Notes: generated by a model from the letters alone, not told the origin. Counted from the stretch's first letter, positions 24,287 to 32,603 are shown. The stretch: DNA of 34,062 bases from Rhodopirellula sp. (GCA_002689655.1 NZHC01000136.1:1-34062), one strand, 5' to 3'. Translations and numbers: made by a program.

Positions 24287-25786
24287 TTGCTAGCATCAGG
24301 GAATTCAACAACAGCTTTCAGGTTCAAGGAAACGATCATCCGACTCTACGCAACGCTGACCATTACGGTGATTTTCTGTCCCGGCCCTCAATTCACTTAT
24401 GGAAGCAGCGGTCGCCCAAACATTCTATTCATTCTCGATGACGATCAGTGCTTTGATACGATCCGTGAATTGGGTACCACCGAGATACAAACGCCGCACC
24501 TCGATGAATTGGCACGGCGGGGTACCACCTTTTCGCATGCCTTCAACATGGGCTCGTGGAGCGGAGCCGTCTGTGTTGCCAGTCGCACGATGTTGAATAC
24601 AGTTGCCAGTCGCACGATGTTGAATACAGGACATTTTATCTGGAATGCCAACGCGGTTCACTCAAAATCTGAGCAGGAGCGGCAACAAGGCCGTTGGTGG
24701 AGTGAATACATGAAGGAGGCCGGTTACCGAACTTACATGACTGGAAAGTGGCAGTGCAAAGCTAATGCAGAAAAAGCTTTTGATGTCGCCCGGGATATCC
24801 TTCCCGGCATGCCCGAGGCGACCGCGGCGGGATACAACCGGCCAGCGGCTGATGGCACGGATCCTTGGTCCCCCTCTGATCCAAAATTCGGTGGATTCTG
24901 AGAAGGTGGCACGCATTGGAGTGAAGTGGTGGCGAACCACGCTCAGGACTTCATGGCAGATGCAGCCGAAAACGATTCTCCTTTCTTCATGTACTTGGCA
25001 TTCAACGCACCGCATGACCCCCGCCGGTCACCCGCTGAATATGTGGGCCGATACCCAGCAGATTCCATCCTGATTCCAGATAACTTCAAACCCCATTATC
25101 CCTACGCGAGTGAGATTGGCTGCGGAGATAGATTGCGAGATGAGCATATTGCCGCCTTTCCGCGAACCCAGAAAGCAATTCAAGTTCATCGACAGGAATA
25201 CTACGCGATCATCACACACATGGATGAAATGATTGGTCGCATCCTCAAAGCTCTCGAGGCATCTGGCAACGCTGAAAACACATGGATTTTCTTTACGGCA
25301 GACCATGATTTAGCAGTGGGGCAACACGGTCTGCAGCGTAAACAGAATATGTATGACCACAGTGTCCGCGTCCCTTTCATCGTTGTGGGCCCCGGTGTCG
25401 ACGCGGCGAAAAAAATTGCCGAGCCGATCTATCTCCAGGATGTCATGCCCACCACACTGGGAATAGCGGGTGTCAAGCATCCTGAACACGTTGAGTTCAA
25501 TAGCCTTTTCCCTCTGCTTGATGGTGCCACCAGCCCCTACAACAGCATCTACGGCTGTTATCTTTCGAAACAGAGAAGTATTCGGACAGATCGATACAAA
25601 TTGCTGGCCTACCCGGATGCTAAGGTACTGCGGTTGTACGATCTCCAACGGGACCCAACGGAGAGGCACGATCTAGCTCAGCAGGCAAAGATGAAACCTG
25701 TCGTTGCTTCGTTGTTTCGCAGCCTGATTGCCTTACAGCGAAAAATGAACGACGATCTTGAACTCAGTGCACTTGCACGACAGTAA
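24287..25786 (+). pseudogene. S1-family sulfatase broken by an in-frame TGA and a 27-bp duplication
   Basis: Two open segments (to 24901 and from 24902) lie in the same frame and together form one sulfatase of about 499 codons. Metal-binding and catalytic segments are recognisable: FILDDDQCFDT near the N-terminus, the nucleophile region WSGAVCVASR (C-x-A-x-R instead of the common C/S-x-P-x-R), and FTADHDLAVGQHGLQRKQNMYDHS late. TGA at 24899-24901 follows PKFGGF where relatives, from memory, have Trp before EGGTHWSEV, so a TGG to TGA change is likely. A 27-bp tandem duplication directly after the active-site motif inserts nine residues. No ATG exists before the signal peptide; only TTG 24287 is available, while AAGGA sits 7 bases before ATC 24338, a possible mutated start. 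Decay is likelier than recoding. The original role was presumably sulfated-polysaccharide breakdown. Confidence 0.8.
24575..24628 (+). repeat. Exact 27-bp tandem duplication in the sulfatase gene
   Basis: Positions 24575-24601 and 24602-24628 are identical. The unit is a multiple of three and encodes VASRTMLNT twice, so the arginine of the active-site motif and the following helix are repeated. Complete identity suggests a recent event. Confidence 0.97.
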
Positions 25787-25810
25787 ATTTCGAATACCTC
25801 ATACTGGCAG

Positions 25811-25835
25811 GCCGAGGCTCCCTATTGGTCTCGGC
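25811..25835 (+). terminator. Stem-loop after the sulfatase gene
   Basis: GCCGAGGCT (25811-25819) pairs with GGTCTCGGC (25827-25835) with two G-U wobbles and a 7-base loop, 24 bases after the sulfatase stop. No T-run follows. A plausible but weak transcription end. Confidence 0.35.
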
Positions 25836-25881
25836 TGGCGAGATCCGTAAAGTACTGTTATGACAGTTCGCCTGTATCAGA

Positions 25882-25904
25882 GATCCAGTATCTAAACCTG
25901 GATC
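25882..25904. promoter_or_regulatory. Operator-like inverted repeat upstream of the alcohol dehydrogenase
   Basis: GATCCAG and CTGGATC are perfect 7-base arms with a 9-base centre, ending 25 bases before the ATG at 25930. Size and position suit a dimeric repressor site, or an mRNA leader hairpin. The regulator is unknown. Confidence 0.35.
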
Positions 25905-25929
25905 AGATCCCCCCCAGCGATGACCCTAC

Positions 25930-27072
25930 ATGTTGCCATTTGACATACAAAGTCGGACCCGTTTCATCTTCGGCGAGGGTACGATTTCCAAACTCGGGGC
26001 GCTTGCCTGTGAATACAAACCTCGCTGCGTGCTTGTGGTCAGTGACCGCGGCATCATGGAGGCAGGTCATGGCTCCGCCGCTCTAACATCGCTACGTGAA
26101 GCTGGACTTGAAGTAGCGTCTTTCCACGACTTTTCCGAAAATCCAACTTCGGCCATGGTCGACGCAGGTGTGCAACGGGCCAACGAAGTAAAGCCTGATT
26201 TACTAGTTGGCCTGGGAGGAGGCAGTAGCATGGACTGCTGCAAGGGCATCAACTTTGTCTACTCGTGTGGAGGCACCATTCATGACTACCATGGTGTTGG
26301 CAAAGCAACTTGCGACATGCTTCCCATGATCGCGATCCCGACGACCGCCGGTACCGGCAGTGAAGCGCAGTCGTTTGCCTTGATCAGTGATGCTGAAACA
26401 CATACCAAAATGGCTTGTGGTGATCCCCGTGCCGCTTGTCGTGTTGCAATATTAGATCCCAAGTTGACATTGACCCAACCGCCTGCGGTGTCGGCCCTGA
26501 CAGGCATTGATGCTGTCTCACATGCGATCGAGACTTATGTTACGAAACGACGCAACGCGATTTCTACAACTTATAGCCGGCGCTCGTTTGGCATGCTGGC
26601 CCGGGGGTTTTCACGCGTTCTTGCGCGACCAGAAGATTTAGAAGCGCGCAGTTGCATGCAAGTGGGCGCCTGCTTGGCTGGAATGGCGATCGAAACATCA
26701 ATGTTGGGGGCAGCCCACGCGACTGCGAATCCGCTGACGGCACGCCATGGGATTACTCATGGTCAGGCAGTCGGTTTGATGTTGCCTGCAGTGGTCCGAA
26801 TGAATGGTTCCGAACATGCTCCTTGGTACGCTGAACTGGTACGCGAAGTCGAGCCTGAGGTACGTGTGGAAGAGGCCCCTGAGCGACTTGCTGCGATGCT
26901 CACGCAGTGGCTTAAGGAGGCCAACTTAGCCACCTCACTCGAGGAATTATCAGTCCCCCAAGACGGAATTGAGCAATTCACCGAGGATGCTTTGAAGCAA
27001 TGGACGGGAACATTCAACCCAATTCCGCTGGATTCGAAACGCGTAAAGGCCCTTTATCGGTCAGTTATCTGA
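25930..27072 (+). CDS. Iron-containing (group III) alcohol dehydrogenase
   Basis: A 380-residue NAD(P)-dependent dehydrogenase of the Fe-ADH family, the usual length. The nucleotide-binding part has the family signature GLGGGSSMDCCKGINF (about 94-109) and PTTAGTGSE (137-145). Likely iron ligands are D194 and H198 in TGIDAVSHAIE, H263 in GAAHATANP, and H277 in HGITHGQAVG, the spacing of FucO-type enzymes. It is cytoplasmic, with no signal peptide. It stands alone, downstream of the broken sulfatase and upstream of the TPR gene, with an operator-like inverted repeat before its start. The substrate could be a short alcohol, lactaldehyde/1,2-propanediol (fucose breakdown, fitting a sulfatase neighbour) or another; sequence alone does not choose. 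Confidence 0.92.
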   Translation: MLPFDIQSRTRFIFGEGTISKLGALACEYKPRCVLVVSDRGIMEAGHGSAALTSLREAGLEVASFHDFSENPTSAMVDAGVQRANEVKPDLLVGLGGGSSMDCCKGINFVYSCGGTIHDYHGVGKATCDMLPMIAIPTTAGTGSEAQSFALISDAETHTKMACGDPRAACRVAILDPKLTLTQPPAVSALTGIDAVSHAIETYVTKRRNAISTTYSRRSFGMLARGFSRVLARPEDLEARSCMQVGACLAGMAIETSMLGAAHATANPLTARHGITHGQAVGLMLPAVVRMNGSEHAPWYAELVREVEPEVRVEEAPERLAAMLTQWLKEANLATSLEELSVPQDGIEQFTEDALKQWTGTFNPIPLDSKRVKALYRSVI

Positions 27073-27204
27073 GAAAAAAGTGTGACTGGGAGCGGGCAGG
27101 ATGTTTGTCAAATTTGCGGTTTGAGCAGAAGTCGGCCACAATAAGGGAGGGCAGGAGGCCCTGTTCTCATCTTTCTATCCTCTCGAACGAGGTGTTGCCC
27201 AGCC

Positions 27205-28083
27205 ATGTCTTCTGCCACCCAAGGAACCTCACCGCCCGTTACGACCACATCCCAAGCCGGGCACGGCGAAGGTGGGCGTTGGAGGCAGGTAAGGTTCGAA
27301 GAACTAAGCAATATCCCCATCGGCGAGCCCCGTACTGAAGAGCTGAGAACGACTGCTAAACCAGACGCAGCTCCTCGCCCAAAAATACGTCTTGAACGAC
27401 GGCAGCAACTGGAGCATCGTCTCAAAGAGAGCCCAACAGATCTTGATGCGTTTATGGAGCTTGGGCGTATTTATCGAGCGAATGATCGACCGCTTGAGGC
27501 AAAGCGAATCTTTGAACAGGCAAGGCAGATTTTCCCTGACGATCAGGAGGTGCTCTGGGAATACGAAGAGGCCGTGCTCGCACGCTCTTTGCAGCAATAT
27601 CGGGAAGTGAGTGACCTTGCTGCAAGACTTGATACTCTTGAAACAGAAAGAGAGCTGAAACGCAGTCAGAACGACTGGGCACAGCGACGCATCGAGGTTT
27701 GCAGGGCGAGGCTTACGAGGGACCCAAGCTTACAGCATTTAAAAATCGCGTTGGCTGAAGCCATGTACGAGGCTGAGATGCATGAAGATGCCATCACAAC
27801 CTTGGATACGATCCTTGACCAAGATGAGCTGTCGCCAATAGCGTATTTGATCAAAGGCCGTTGCTTGTTAGCATCTGGAAACCACCTGCAAGCGATGGTA
27901 GCTTTGCGGGCAGTCGCCCTGCGCAGAGCGGTCGTGGCGCCGCTCAAAACCCGAATAATCGCCTTGAAACTTCTGTGCGAAACAGCGGAAAAAGTGGGTG
28001 TGGCTCTCACACTGGCGAAGTACAAACAACATCTTGCTCAAGCTGAGCGAGAACTGGCACAACATATTGCGTCAAGCAAGTAG
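27205..28083 (+). CDS. Tetratricopeptide-repeat protein, first gene of the WXG100-like cluster
   Basis: A 292-residue cytoplasmic protein. The first 70 residues are Pro/Ser/Thr/Glu-rich and probably disordered. TPR-like helix pairs follow: DLDAFMELGRIYRANDRPLEAKRIFEQA at about 78-105, a charged helical stretch around 130-160, then LKIALAEAMYEAEMHEDAITTLDTIL and PIAYLIKGRCLLASGNHLQAMVALRAV. The C-terminus is a helical region rich in Ala, Glu and Gln. TPR proteins serve as scaffolds or chaperones, so a partner or chaperone role for the WXG100-like protein 40 bp downstream is attractive but only inferred from position. The start ATG at 27205 comes 132 bp after the alcohol dehydrogenase. Confidence 0.8.
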   Translation: MSSATQGTSPPVTTTSQAGHGEGGRWRQVRFEELSNIPIGEPRTEELRTTAKPDAAPRPKIRLERRQQLEHRLKESPTDLDAFMELGRIYRANDRPLEAKRIFEQARQIFPDDQEVLWEYEEAVLARSLQQYREVSDLAARLDTLETERELKRSQNDWAQRRIEVCRARLTRDPSLQHLKIALAEAMYEAEMHEDAITTLDTILDQDELSPIAYLIKGRCLLASGNHLQAMVALRAVALRRAVVAPLKTRIIALKLLCETAEKVGVALTLAKYKQHLAQAERELAQHIASSK

Positions 28084-28123
28084 CTCGGCAATCATTACAC
28101 CTAGCACGTACAAGAAGCTCGCC

Positions 28124-28393
28124 ATGAACCAAGCGATCGCGGACCCCGAACAGCTTCGACAATTTGCTGCACACCTGCATCGATTTTCAGAAGAAATCAA
28201 GAATCTGTCGAGTAATTTGTCTGGCCACATGAATCAGTTGGAACAAACATGGCGAGATGAGCAACAACGTAAATTCGCTGATGATTTCAATTCCCAGATG
28301 CAGCAAATGGGACGTTTGATCAAGGTCAGTGAGGAGCACGTCCCGTACCTGCTTCGCAAAGCAGAGCAAATCGACGCTTACCTGGGACGTTGA
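28124..28393 (+). CDS. WXG100-like small helical protein
   Basis: An 89-residue protein of the size and shape of WXG100/ESAT-6 proteins: two long helices separated by a turn containing W43-R-D45, in the position of the W-x-G motif. The segment TWRDEQQRKFADDF is the form I recall in planctomycete members annotated as type VII secretion targets. There is no signal peptide or cysteine. The start is ATG 28124; an open frame extends upstream to 27998 but overlaps the TPR gene and lacks structure. Its TGA overlaps the region of the next gene's start, so the two are probably co-translated. No FtsK/SpoIIIE-type (EccC) ATPase is in the window, so secretion is not demonstrated. Glycine replaced by aspartate leaves family membership probable rather than certain. 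Confidence 0.75.
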   Translation: MNQAIADPEQLRQFAAHLHRFSEEIKNLSSNLSGHMNQLEQTWRDEQQRKFADDFNSQMQQMGRLIKVSEEHVPYLLRKAEQIDAYLGR

Positions 28394-28398
28394 TACTG

Positions 28399-28890
28399 GT
28401 GGCAAATAGCAACGTCAGAAGTATCGAATCCCTGGAAGCATTTCACGCGGGGCTCAAAAGTCTCTCGAGTGACTGGGAGAAATCGGTCCAAGAAATACGG
28501 ATGCTTGTCCAACGCGCAGAATCGCACTTTAGCGAGGAGCGGCCACATTACTGGAAGCAACAAACGCAGCTTGCCGAACGTGCGTTGAACGAAGCAAAGG
28601 ACAATCTGGCTCAAAAGCGAGCAGCCGCCCGCCCCAGTGACCGCCCAGCGGCTACCGAAGCATCCAGGCTGGTACAAAAAATGGAGCGTCGGCTGCGGCA
28701 CTGTGAATTGAAGCGAAAACAGGCTAAGGCCTGGTCGATTGAAATCTCCCATCAGTGTGATCAGCTTCTAGGGCCGCTAGCAGACGTGGCGGAACACTGT
28801 GAATTACTGCTACCTGCAGCTGCAAATGAGCTTCGACAGATGATCACAGAGCTTGAAAAGTACGCAGAGCAGGGAAAGCGAGCTAACTGA
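28399..28890 (+). CDS. Helical partner protein of the WXG100-like protein
   Basis: A 163-residue all-helical protein starting ANSNVRSIESLEAFHAGLKS after a GTG at 28399; TTG 28390, overlapping the previous TGA, is the alternative start. The central part (ERPHYWKQQTQLAERALNEA) is a charged coiled coil with a Lys/Arg-rich second half. There is no signal peptide or membrane segment. From memory, planctomycete genomes often carry a similar protein directly after a WXG100-like gene; the recurring elements are a start of the type NVRSIESLEAF and an RPxYW segment. A joint complex is therefore likely, either as binding partner or as a second, longer WXG-superfamily protein. No biochemical role is known to me. 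Confidence 0.72.
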   Translation: MANSNVRSIESLEAFHAGLKSLSSDWEKSVQEIRMLVQRAESHFSEERPHYWKQQTQLAERALNEAKDNLAQKRAAARPSDRPAATEASRLVQKMERRLRHCELKRKQAKAWSIEISHQCDQLLGPLADVAEHCELLLPAAANELRQMITELEKYAEQGKRAN

Positions 28891-28987
28891 GCGAGATTTG
28901 GATCCCTCTACGCTTTTCAGCGGTCTAAAAATGGATCAAACTCATGCCCTCATGATCAGGACTCGGGTATTTCATTCCTGTCTCACC

Positions 28988-29021
28988 ATTGTCGTGTCAC
29001 ACCAAAGTGTGACACGACAAT
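28988..29021. promoter_or_regulatory. Perfect 15-bp inverted repeat upstream of the 393-residue gene
   Basis: Arms 28988-29002 (ATTGTCGTGTCACAC) and 29007-29021 are exact reverse complements around CAAA, ending 23 bases before the ATG at 29045. It is symmetric enough for a strong dimeric operator, and as RNA it would be a very stable hairpin. Transcription termination is less likely because no T-run follows. Confidence 0.6.
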
Positions 29022-29044
29022 ACCGCCCCCACAATGAATCATTC

Positions 29045-30226
29045 ATGACCACAGCAAATCTCAACATCTTTGATCGACTTAGCAACCATCGTGGATCCCC
29101 AACCGAGATGTTGGATGAAATGGTGGCTCATTTCCGAGACGCCCGCAGCCCCATGGAATTGTTCGAATCGCTGAAAATGCGGATTCGCGATAAATTAGGG
29201 TTACCGCTGGTGTCAAGCGAAAACGAGCCGTCACGACCCGAAGACGTTGAGCGTCAACTTGAAGTAGGACTGCTGGATGCGTGCCGTGAGGCAGGCATGA
29301 TGTTGATCGAAGATGGCAGAGTCGGCGAAGGCTGGATGTACCTCCGACCCACCGGCGATACAAACTTAGCCAAGGAACTGATTTCAAAGCTCGAAATTAC
29401 GGAGGAGAACTATGAAGACATGATTCAGGTTCTGCTGCATGAAGGGATTGATGTCGCCCGCGGCTACCAGGCAGTGCTTGATCAACAGGGCACCTGCAAT
29501 AGCATCACGCTTTATGAACAAGCCTTAAACAATCGTAGCAAAACTGATCAACGAGCAGCAGCACGCTGTCTTCTAAATCACCTCCACAGCGAACTATGCG
29601 AGCTCGTACGTGGCGATATCGCACGACGGGAGCCCCCCGCCGGAGACGATGAAACTTTAGCCGAGATGATCGAGAAACGACGTTGGATATTGTCAGATGG
29701 AGGTTACCACCTAGATACGACCCACCTATCGTCAACCGTCCGGATTGCGACTGTTCTGGAAGACAAGGACAGCTTACGGAAAGCTTGGGAATTGACACAG
29801 TATGGTCGGCGTCTGCACCACCAATTCCAATATCCGGGTGATGAACCATTTGTTGATTTCTATCCCGCGTACACGGCCTTCTATGCGATTCTATTGGGTG
29901 AGAATGTCGATGCTGGCCTGAAGGTATTCGAACGCAAGGCGCGATCAGTCGACACAACCGAACACGGGACGGCAGCTGTGGAAACTTACGTCGACCTGCT
30001 AGATCGGATTGGACGCCATCAAGAGGCCATCGACATCGCTATTGAACTCGCTCCCAACAACCTGCCCCCGCAAAGAATTGTCCCAATGCTGATTGAAATT
30101 GCTTCTCGAATCCCAGAACCAACCTCTCAACATGGCTGGCAATCCATCTTAGAGTACTGCCGCAAGCATAACGACATTTTAGGCTATGCGGCTGTACTCC
30201 ATGCATCTGGCACGTCAGCAAGCTGA
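29045..30226 (+). CDS. Hypothetical helical-repeat (TPR-like) protein
   Basis: A 393-residue soluble protein, mostly helical, not assigned to a named family. The C-terminal half shows TPR-like pairs (GTAAVETYVDLLDRIGRHQEAIDIAIELAP and GWQSILEYCRKHNDILGYAAVLHASG). The N-terminal part has an acidic, amphipathic region with MFESLKMRIRDKLG-like helices and WMYLRPTGD. The ATG at 29045 is preferred because the longer open frame (from 28853) would overlap the previous gene and translate the 15-bp inverted repeat. The gene is separated from the WXG100 pair by 154 bp including that repeat, and ends 10 bp from a convergent gene. It may be part of the same cluster but could be separately regulated through the palindrome. 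Confidence 0.75.
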   Translation: MTTANLNIFDRLSNHRGSPTEMLDEMVAHFRDARSPMELFESLKMRIRDKLGLPLVSSENEPSRPEDVERQLEVGLLDACREAGMMLIEDGRVGEGWMYLRPTGDTNLAKELISKLEITEENYEDMIQVLLHEGIDVARGYQAVLDQQGTCNSITLYEQALNNRSKTDQRAAARCLLNHLHSELCELVRGDIARREPPAGDDETLAEMIEKRRWILSDGGYHLDTTHLSSTVRIATVLEDKDSLRKAWELTQYGRRLHHQFQYPGDEPFVDFYPAYTAFYAILLGENVDAGLKVFERKARSVDTTEHGTAAVETYVDLLDRIGRHQEAIDIAIELAPNNLPPQRIVPMLIEIASRIPEPTSQHGWQSILEYCRKHNDILGYAAVLHASGTSAS

Positions 30227-30236
30227 TTGAGGTAAC

Positions 30237-30716
30237 TCAAAGATACATACCAACAAAACCATCAGCTGAATCACTCTGTTCCTGAATGGCTTTGATGCGT
30301 GCCTCTGTCTGTGCCAAATCACCAGCAGCAATGTAGCGATCAAACTCTACTAACACGGCATGCTGAACACTCTCAGATAGAAACCCAACGACAGGGGCAC
30401 TCAGCCATCCGCAGGTTTCATCGTCCAACTTGACGCTGACATCAATGGCTTTGGTCTGCTGATCATCTTCCCCTGTCATCACAGTCCCCTCGAATTCAAA
30501 GCTTACTCGACCGCAACCAGGATCATTGGTTAGATGATAGGTACATCGACCTCGGTGCAGATAGTAAGTGTTATGCGATCCGTGCTGCGCCATCGCTTCC
30601 TTCACGCGCAATACAAACTGCTCATAGACCGGTGAAGCATCCATGGGAACATCCAACCGCGACACGCTACGAATTGGAAGGCAATCAAACTCTATCTCAA
30701 CCCATTGACCGGCCAT
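30237..30716 (-). CDS. Conserved planctomycete-type hypothetical protein, 159 residues
   Basis: A soluble protein with alternating strands and helices. The start MAGQWVEIEFDCLPIRSVSR and the segments DVPMDASP, HNTYYLHRGRCTYHLTNDP and VEFDRYIAAGDL match, from memory, a small family of unknown function recurring in Planctomycetes. It is convergent with the 393-residue gene, 10 bp away, so their 3' ends may interfere. No catalytic motif is evident. Upstream lies a 429-bp stretch without a convincing gene. Confidence 0.78.
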   Translation of the reverse strand: MAGQWVEIEFDCLPIRSVSRLDVPMDASPVYEQFVLRVKEAMAQHGSHNTYYLHRGRCTYHLTNDPGCGRVSFEFEGTVMTGEDDQQTKAIDVSVKLDDETCGWLSAPVVGFLSESVQHAVLVEFDRYIAAGDLAQTEARIKAIQEQSDSADGFVGMYL

Positions 30717-31145
30717 TTTCCCCCCCAGACTAGAACTATGAATTGACGAGTTGATTTCGAAAACGACGAATGCCAGAACTACACAGCATTTTCAACATCG
30801 TGACATGAAGCAGTCTACCGAAATCCGAGGGCCTTAGCGATGGAGATCCCAAATAAGCCAACAGCCGATACAACAGATGGGACTCGAAACTAATCAGCAA
30901 GACAGCTATCCATGCAACACATACAACATGGTTCACAACAGAATTTCGAAGGCTCAAAAACAAGGCTGACTCATTCTCGCTCCGCAGCGTATCGCCGCAC
31001 GCACCTTCGTCCAGCTGGAATGCACTGCGCGTCACTGAGAACATCCGAAGTGCGTTGCATCAGATTTGTCCACACTTTGCCGAGCAGTTGAAACCCATAT
31101 TCTCGAGCTACAGCGTGACACGGGATAGCAGCTATGGACAACGGT
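30717..31145. other. Gene-free stretch
   Basis: Open frames here (for example minus strand 30736-31044) lack recognisable domains and have a poor amino-acid pattern. I see no RNA gene, repeat or clear terminator. It should contain the promoter of the 159-residue gene and the 3' end of the coiled-coil gene. Confidence 0.4.
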
Positions 31146-32603
31146 TTAGGGAGTCTTTGTGAGAGCATCGAGTTGCCGCTCTATCTTCAGATGCTTCTGT
31201 TTAATCTGCTGCTCCAGCTCGGCATTCTCCTGCTCAAGCCGGTTAAGCTCGGCCACCATTGTCTGCGCCTCCTCGGTGACTTTTCCCTTGTATTCGCTGA
31301 TCGACTGTTTCTCCACCCGAAACTGCGTAAGGTCCTGCTCCAACTTTAATTTGACCTCCTGGTTGGCGACCAAGAGTTGGTCGGTCCTACGAATTGCATC
31401 CTTCAAGAGCAACTCTTCGGCGGTGAGCTCTGCTTTCTTGTCAGCTAGCGACATCAGATTCAGTCGAATTCGGCGTAACACAAACCCATAATCAGTAAGA
31501 GGACGCAGGAAGAAACTCCCTAACTCCTCGGCAACACCCTGATCAATCAACTCTGCTGCACCCTCACTTTTGAGCAACAGCTTGTCACCTTTCTTGAAGC
31601 TGATGAAGCCGTCATCAGCGCCGTGCTGCAAGGCAGCATCAAGAGCCCTACCATTTCCATCGAAGAAACCACCGTCTTCCAAAGTTCGTTCATCGGGACT
31701 GTCCACCTCGATTCGGTGATTTTGCGTAAATTGCAATTCGACCCATTTCGTCGCTGGGGGATCATCTGGCTTTGAAGCTCTTCCGTCTTCTAGGTAGGCC
31801 AAACGTGTCTCGTCAGACGCATCAACGAGCAATCTCCTCACGAGTTCCTCGTCCACAACTCCCAAACAATTTTTGTCATCTGCCTGGCTGAAGGGTTTAA
31901 TGAACGGGACGTGACCGTCAGGAGGTAACAGTTCACATAACAGCCAACTTCGTGCTTTCCCGTCGTTGATGTAGTCCAACTGATACTGTTCAAGCGTCCC
32001 AGTTGGCACCAAAGTTACTTGATTGGGGTCACTAGCCTGAACGATGAACTCACCGAGGTAATACGCTGGAACCATCATTTGATTATCATCAGCTACCTCG
32101 GAAAAACCATAGACCAACGTTTCGGCGGGTACTAATGGCTGTGCGTTCGCTGGAGGTTCGGGTGGCTGACCAGCGAGGTTGTTCACCGGTGGTGCCCCCA
32201 GTGAGATCGACATAGGGTTTTGCAGCTTGGCACCTTTCAACTGCAGGTTCCGCCAACGACGGCCCGCTTCGACTGCCAACGAGGAAAGGTCGCTTTGCAG
32301 GTCGATCAACCCCCCGCTCCGGGATGCTTCGGCGCCTACCGCCTCGCCGAGGGTGATATCCGCTTTCTCGGCTTTCACTTCTGCCAAACGCAGTTCGAGT
32401 GATTCCAGCACCTCGTGCCAAGCAGATCGACTGCGGAGCACGCCGGCAGTTGGAAACAAGAAGACAAGGGCTAACAACATCGTCAGCACGACGGCCACGA
32501 TGTTGAACCAACGCCAATTTGAGGCGGCTTTCCAAACGACGACAGCAAAGCTGACCAGTAACAGGAACAGCACGCTTGCGAGAATTATGTCGGGAAGACT
32601 CAT
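31146..32603 (-). CDS. Membrane-anchored coiled-coil protein, hypothetical
   Basis: A 485-residue protein with two N-terminal membrane helices (about 5-25 and 34-54), a helical segment, a proline-rich linker (about 135-160), a mixed strand domain (about 160-360) and a C-terminal coiled coil of about 100 residues rich in Glu, Gln, Leu and Lys (about 375-482). The latter includes the run MVAELNRLEQENAELEQQIK. The anchor plus a long coiled coil suggests a scaffold or tether at the cytoplasmic membrane. The start VWKAASNWRWFN and the segment LVFLFPTAGVLRSRS are familiar from planctomycete hypotheticals. No enzymatic motif is visible. Its closeness to the WXG100-like genes makes it a candidate membrane component of that cluster, by location only. 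Confidence 0.8.
   Translation of the reverse strand: MSLPDIILASVLFLLLVSFAVVVWKAASNWRWFNIVAVVLTMLLALVFLFPTAGVLRSRSAWHEVLESLELRLAEVKAEKADITLGEAVGAEASRSGGLIDLQSDLSSLAVEAGRRWRNLQLKGAKLQNPMSISLGAPPVNNLAGQPPEPPANAQPLVPAETLVYGFSEVADDNQMMVPAYYLGEFIVQASDPNQVTLVPTGTLEQYQLDYINDGKARSWLLCELLPPDGHVPFIKPFSQADDKNCLGVVDEELVRRLLVDASDETRLAYLEDGRASKPDDPPATKWVELQFTQNHRIEVDSPDERTLEDGGFFDGNGRALDAALQHGADDGFISFKKGDKLLLKSEGAAELIDQGVAEELGSFFLRPLTDYGFVLRRIRLNLMSLADKKAELTAEELLLKDAIRRTDQLLVANQEVKLKLEQDLTQFRVEKQSISEYKGKVTEEAQTMVAELNRLEQENAELEQQIKQKHLKIERQLDALTKTP

Noticed and set aside
24899-24901. Selenocysteine at the sulfatase TGA
   Set aside because: From memory, the family has tryptophan here, not cysteine, and no SECIS-like hairpin is evident directly after it.
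23579-25786. One continuous gene from the 233-residue protein through the sulfatase
   Set aside because: They share a frame, but the TGA at 24278 is followed by a sulfatase signal peptide, showing two separate proteins.
28853-29044. Upstream extension of the 393-residue gene
   Set aside because: It overlaps the preceding gene, runs through the perfect palindrome and has no coherent protein character.
30736-31044. Minus-strand 102-codon frame in the gap
   Set aside because: It has no domain, no support from context, and a composition unlike neighbouring genes.
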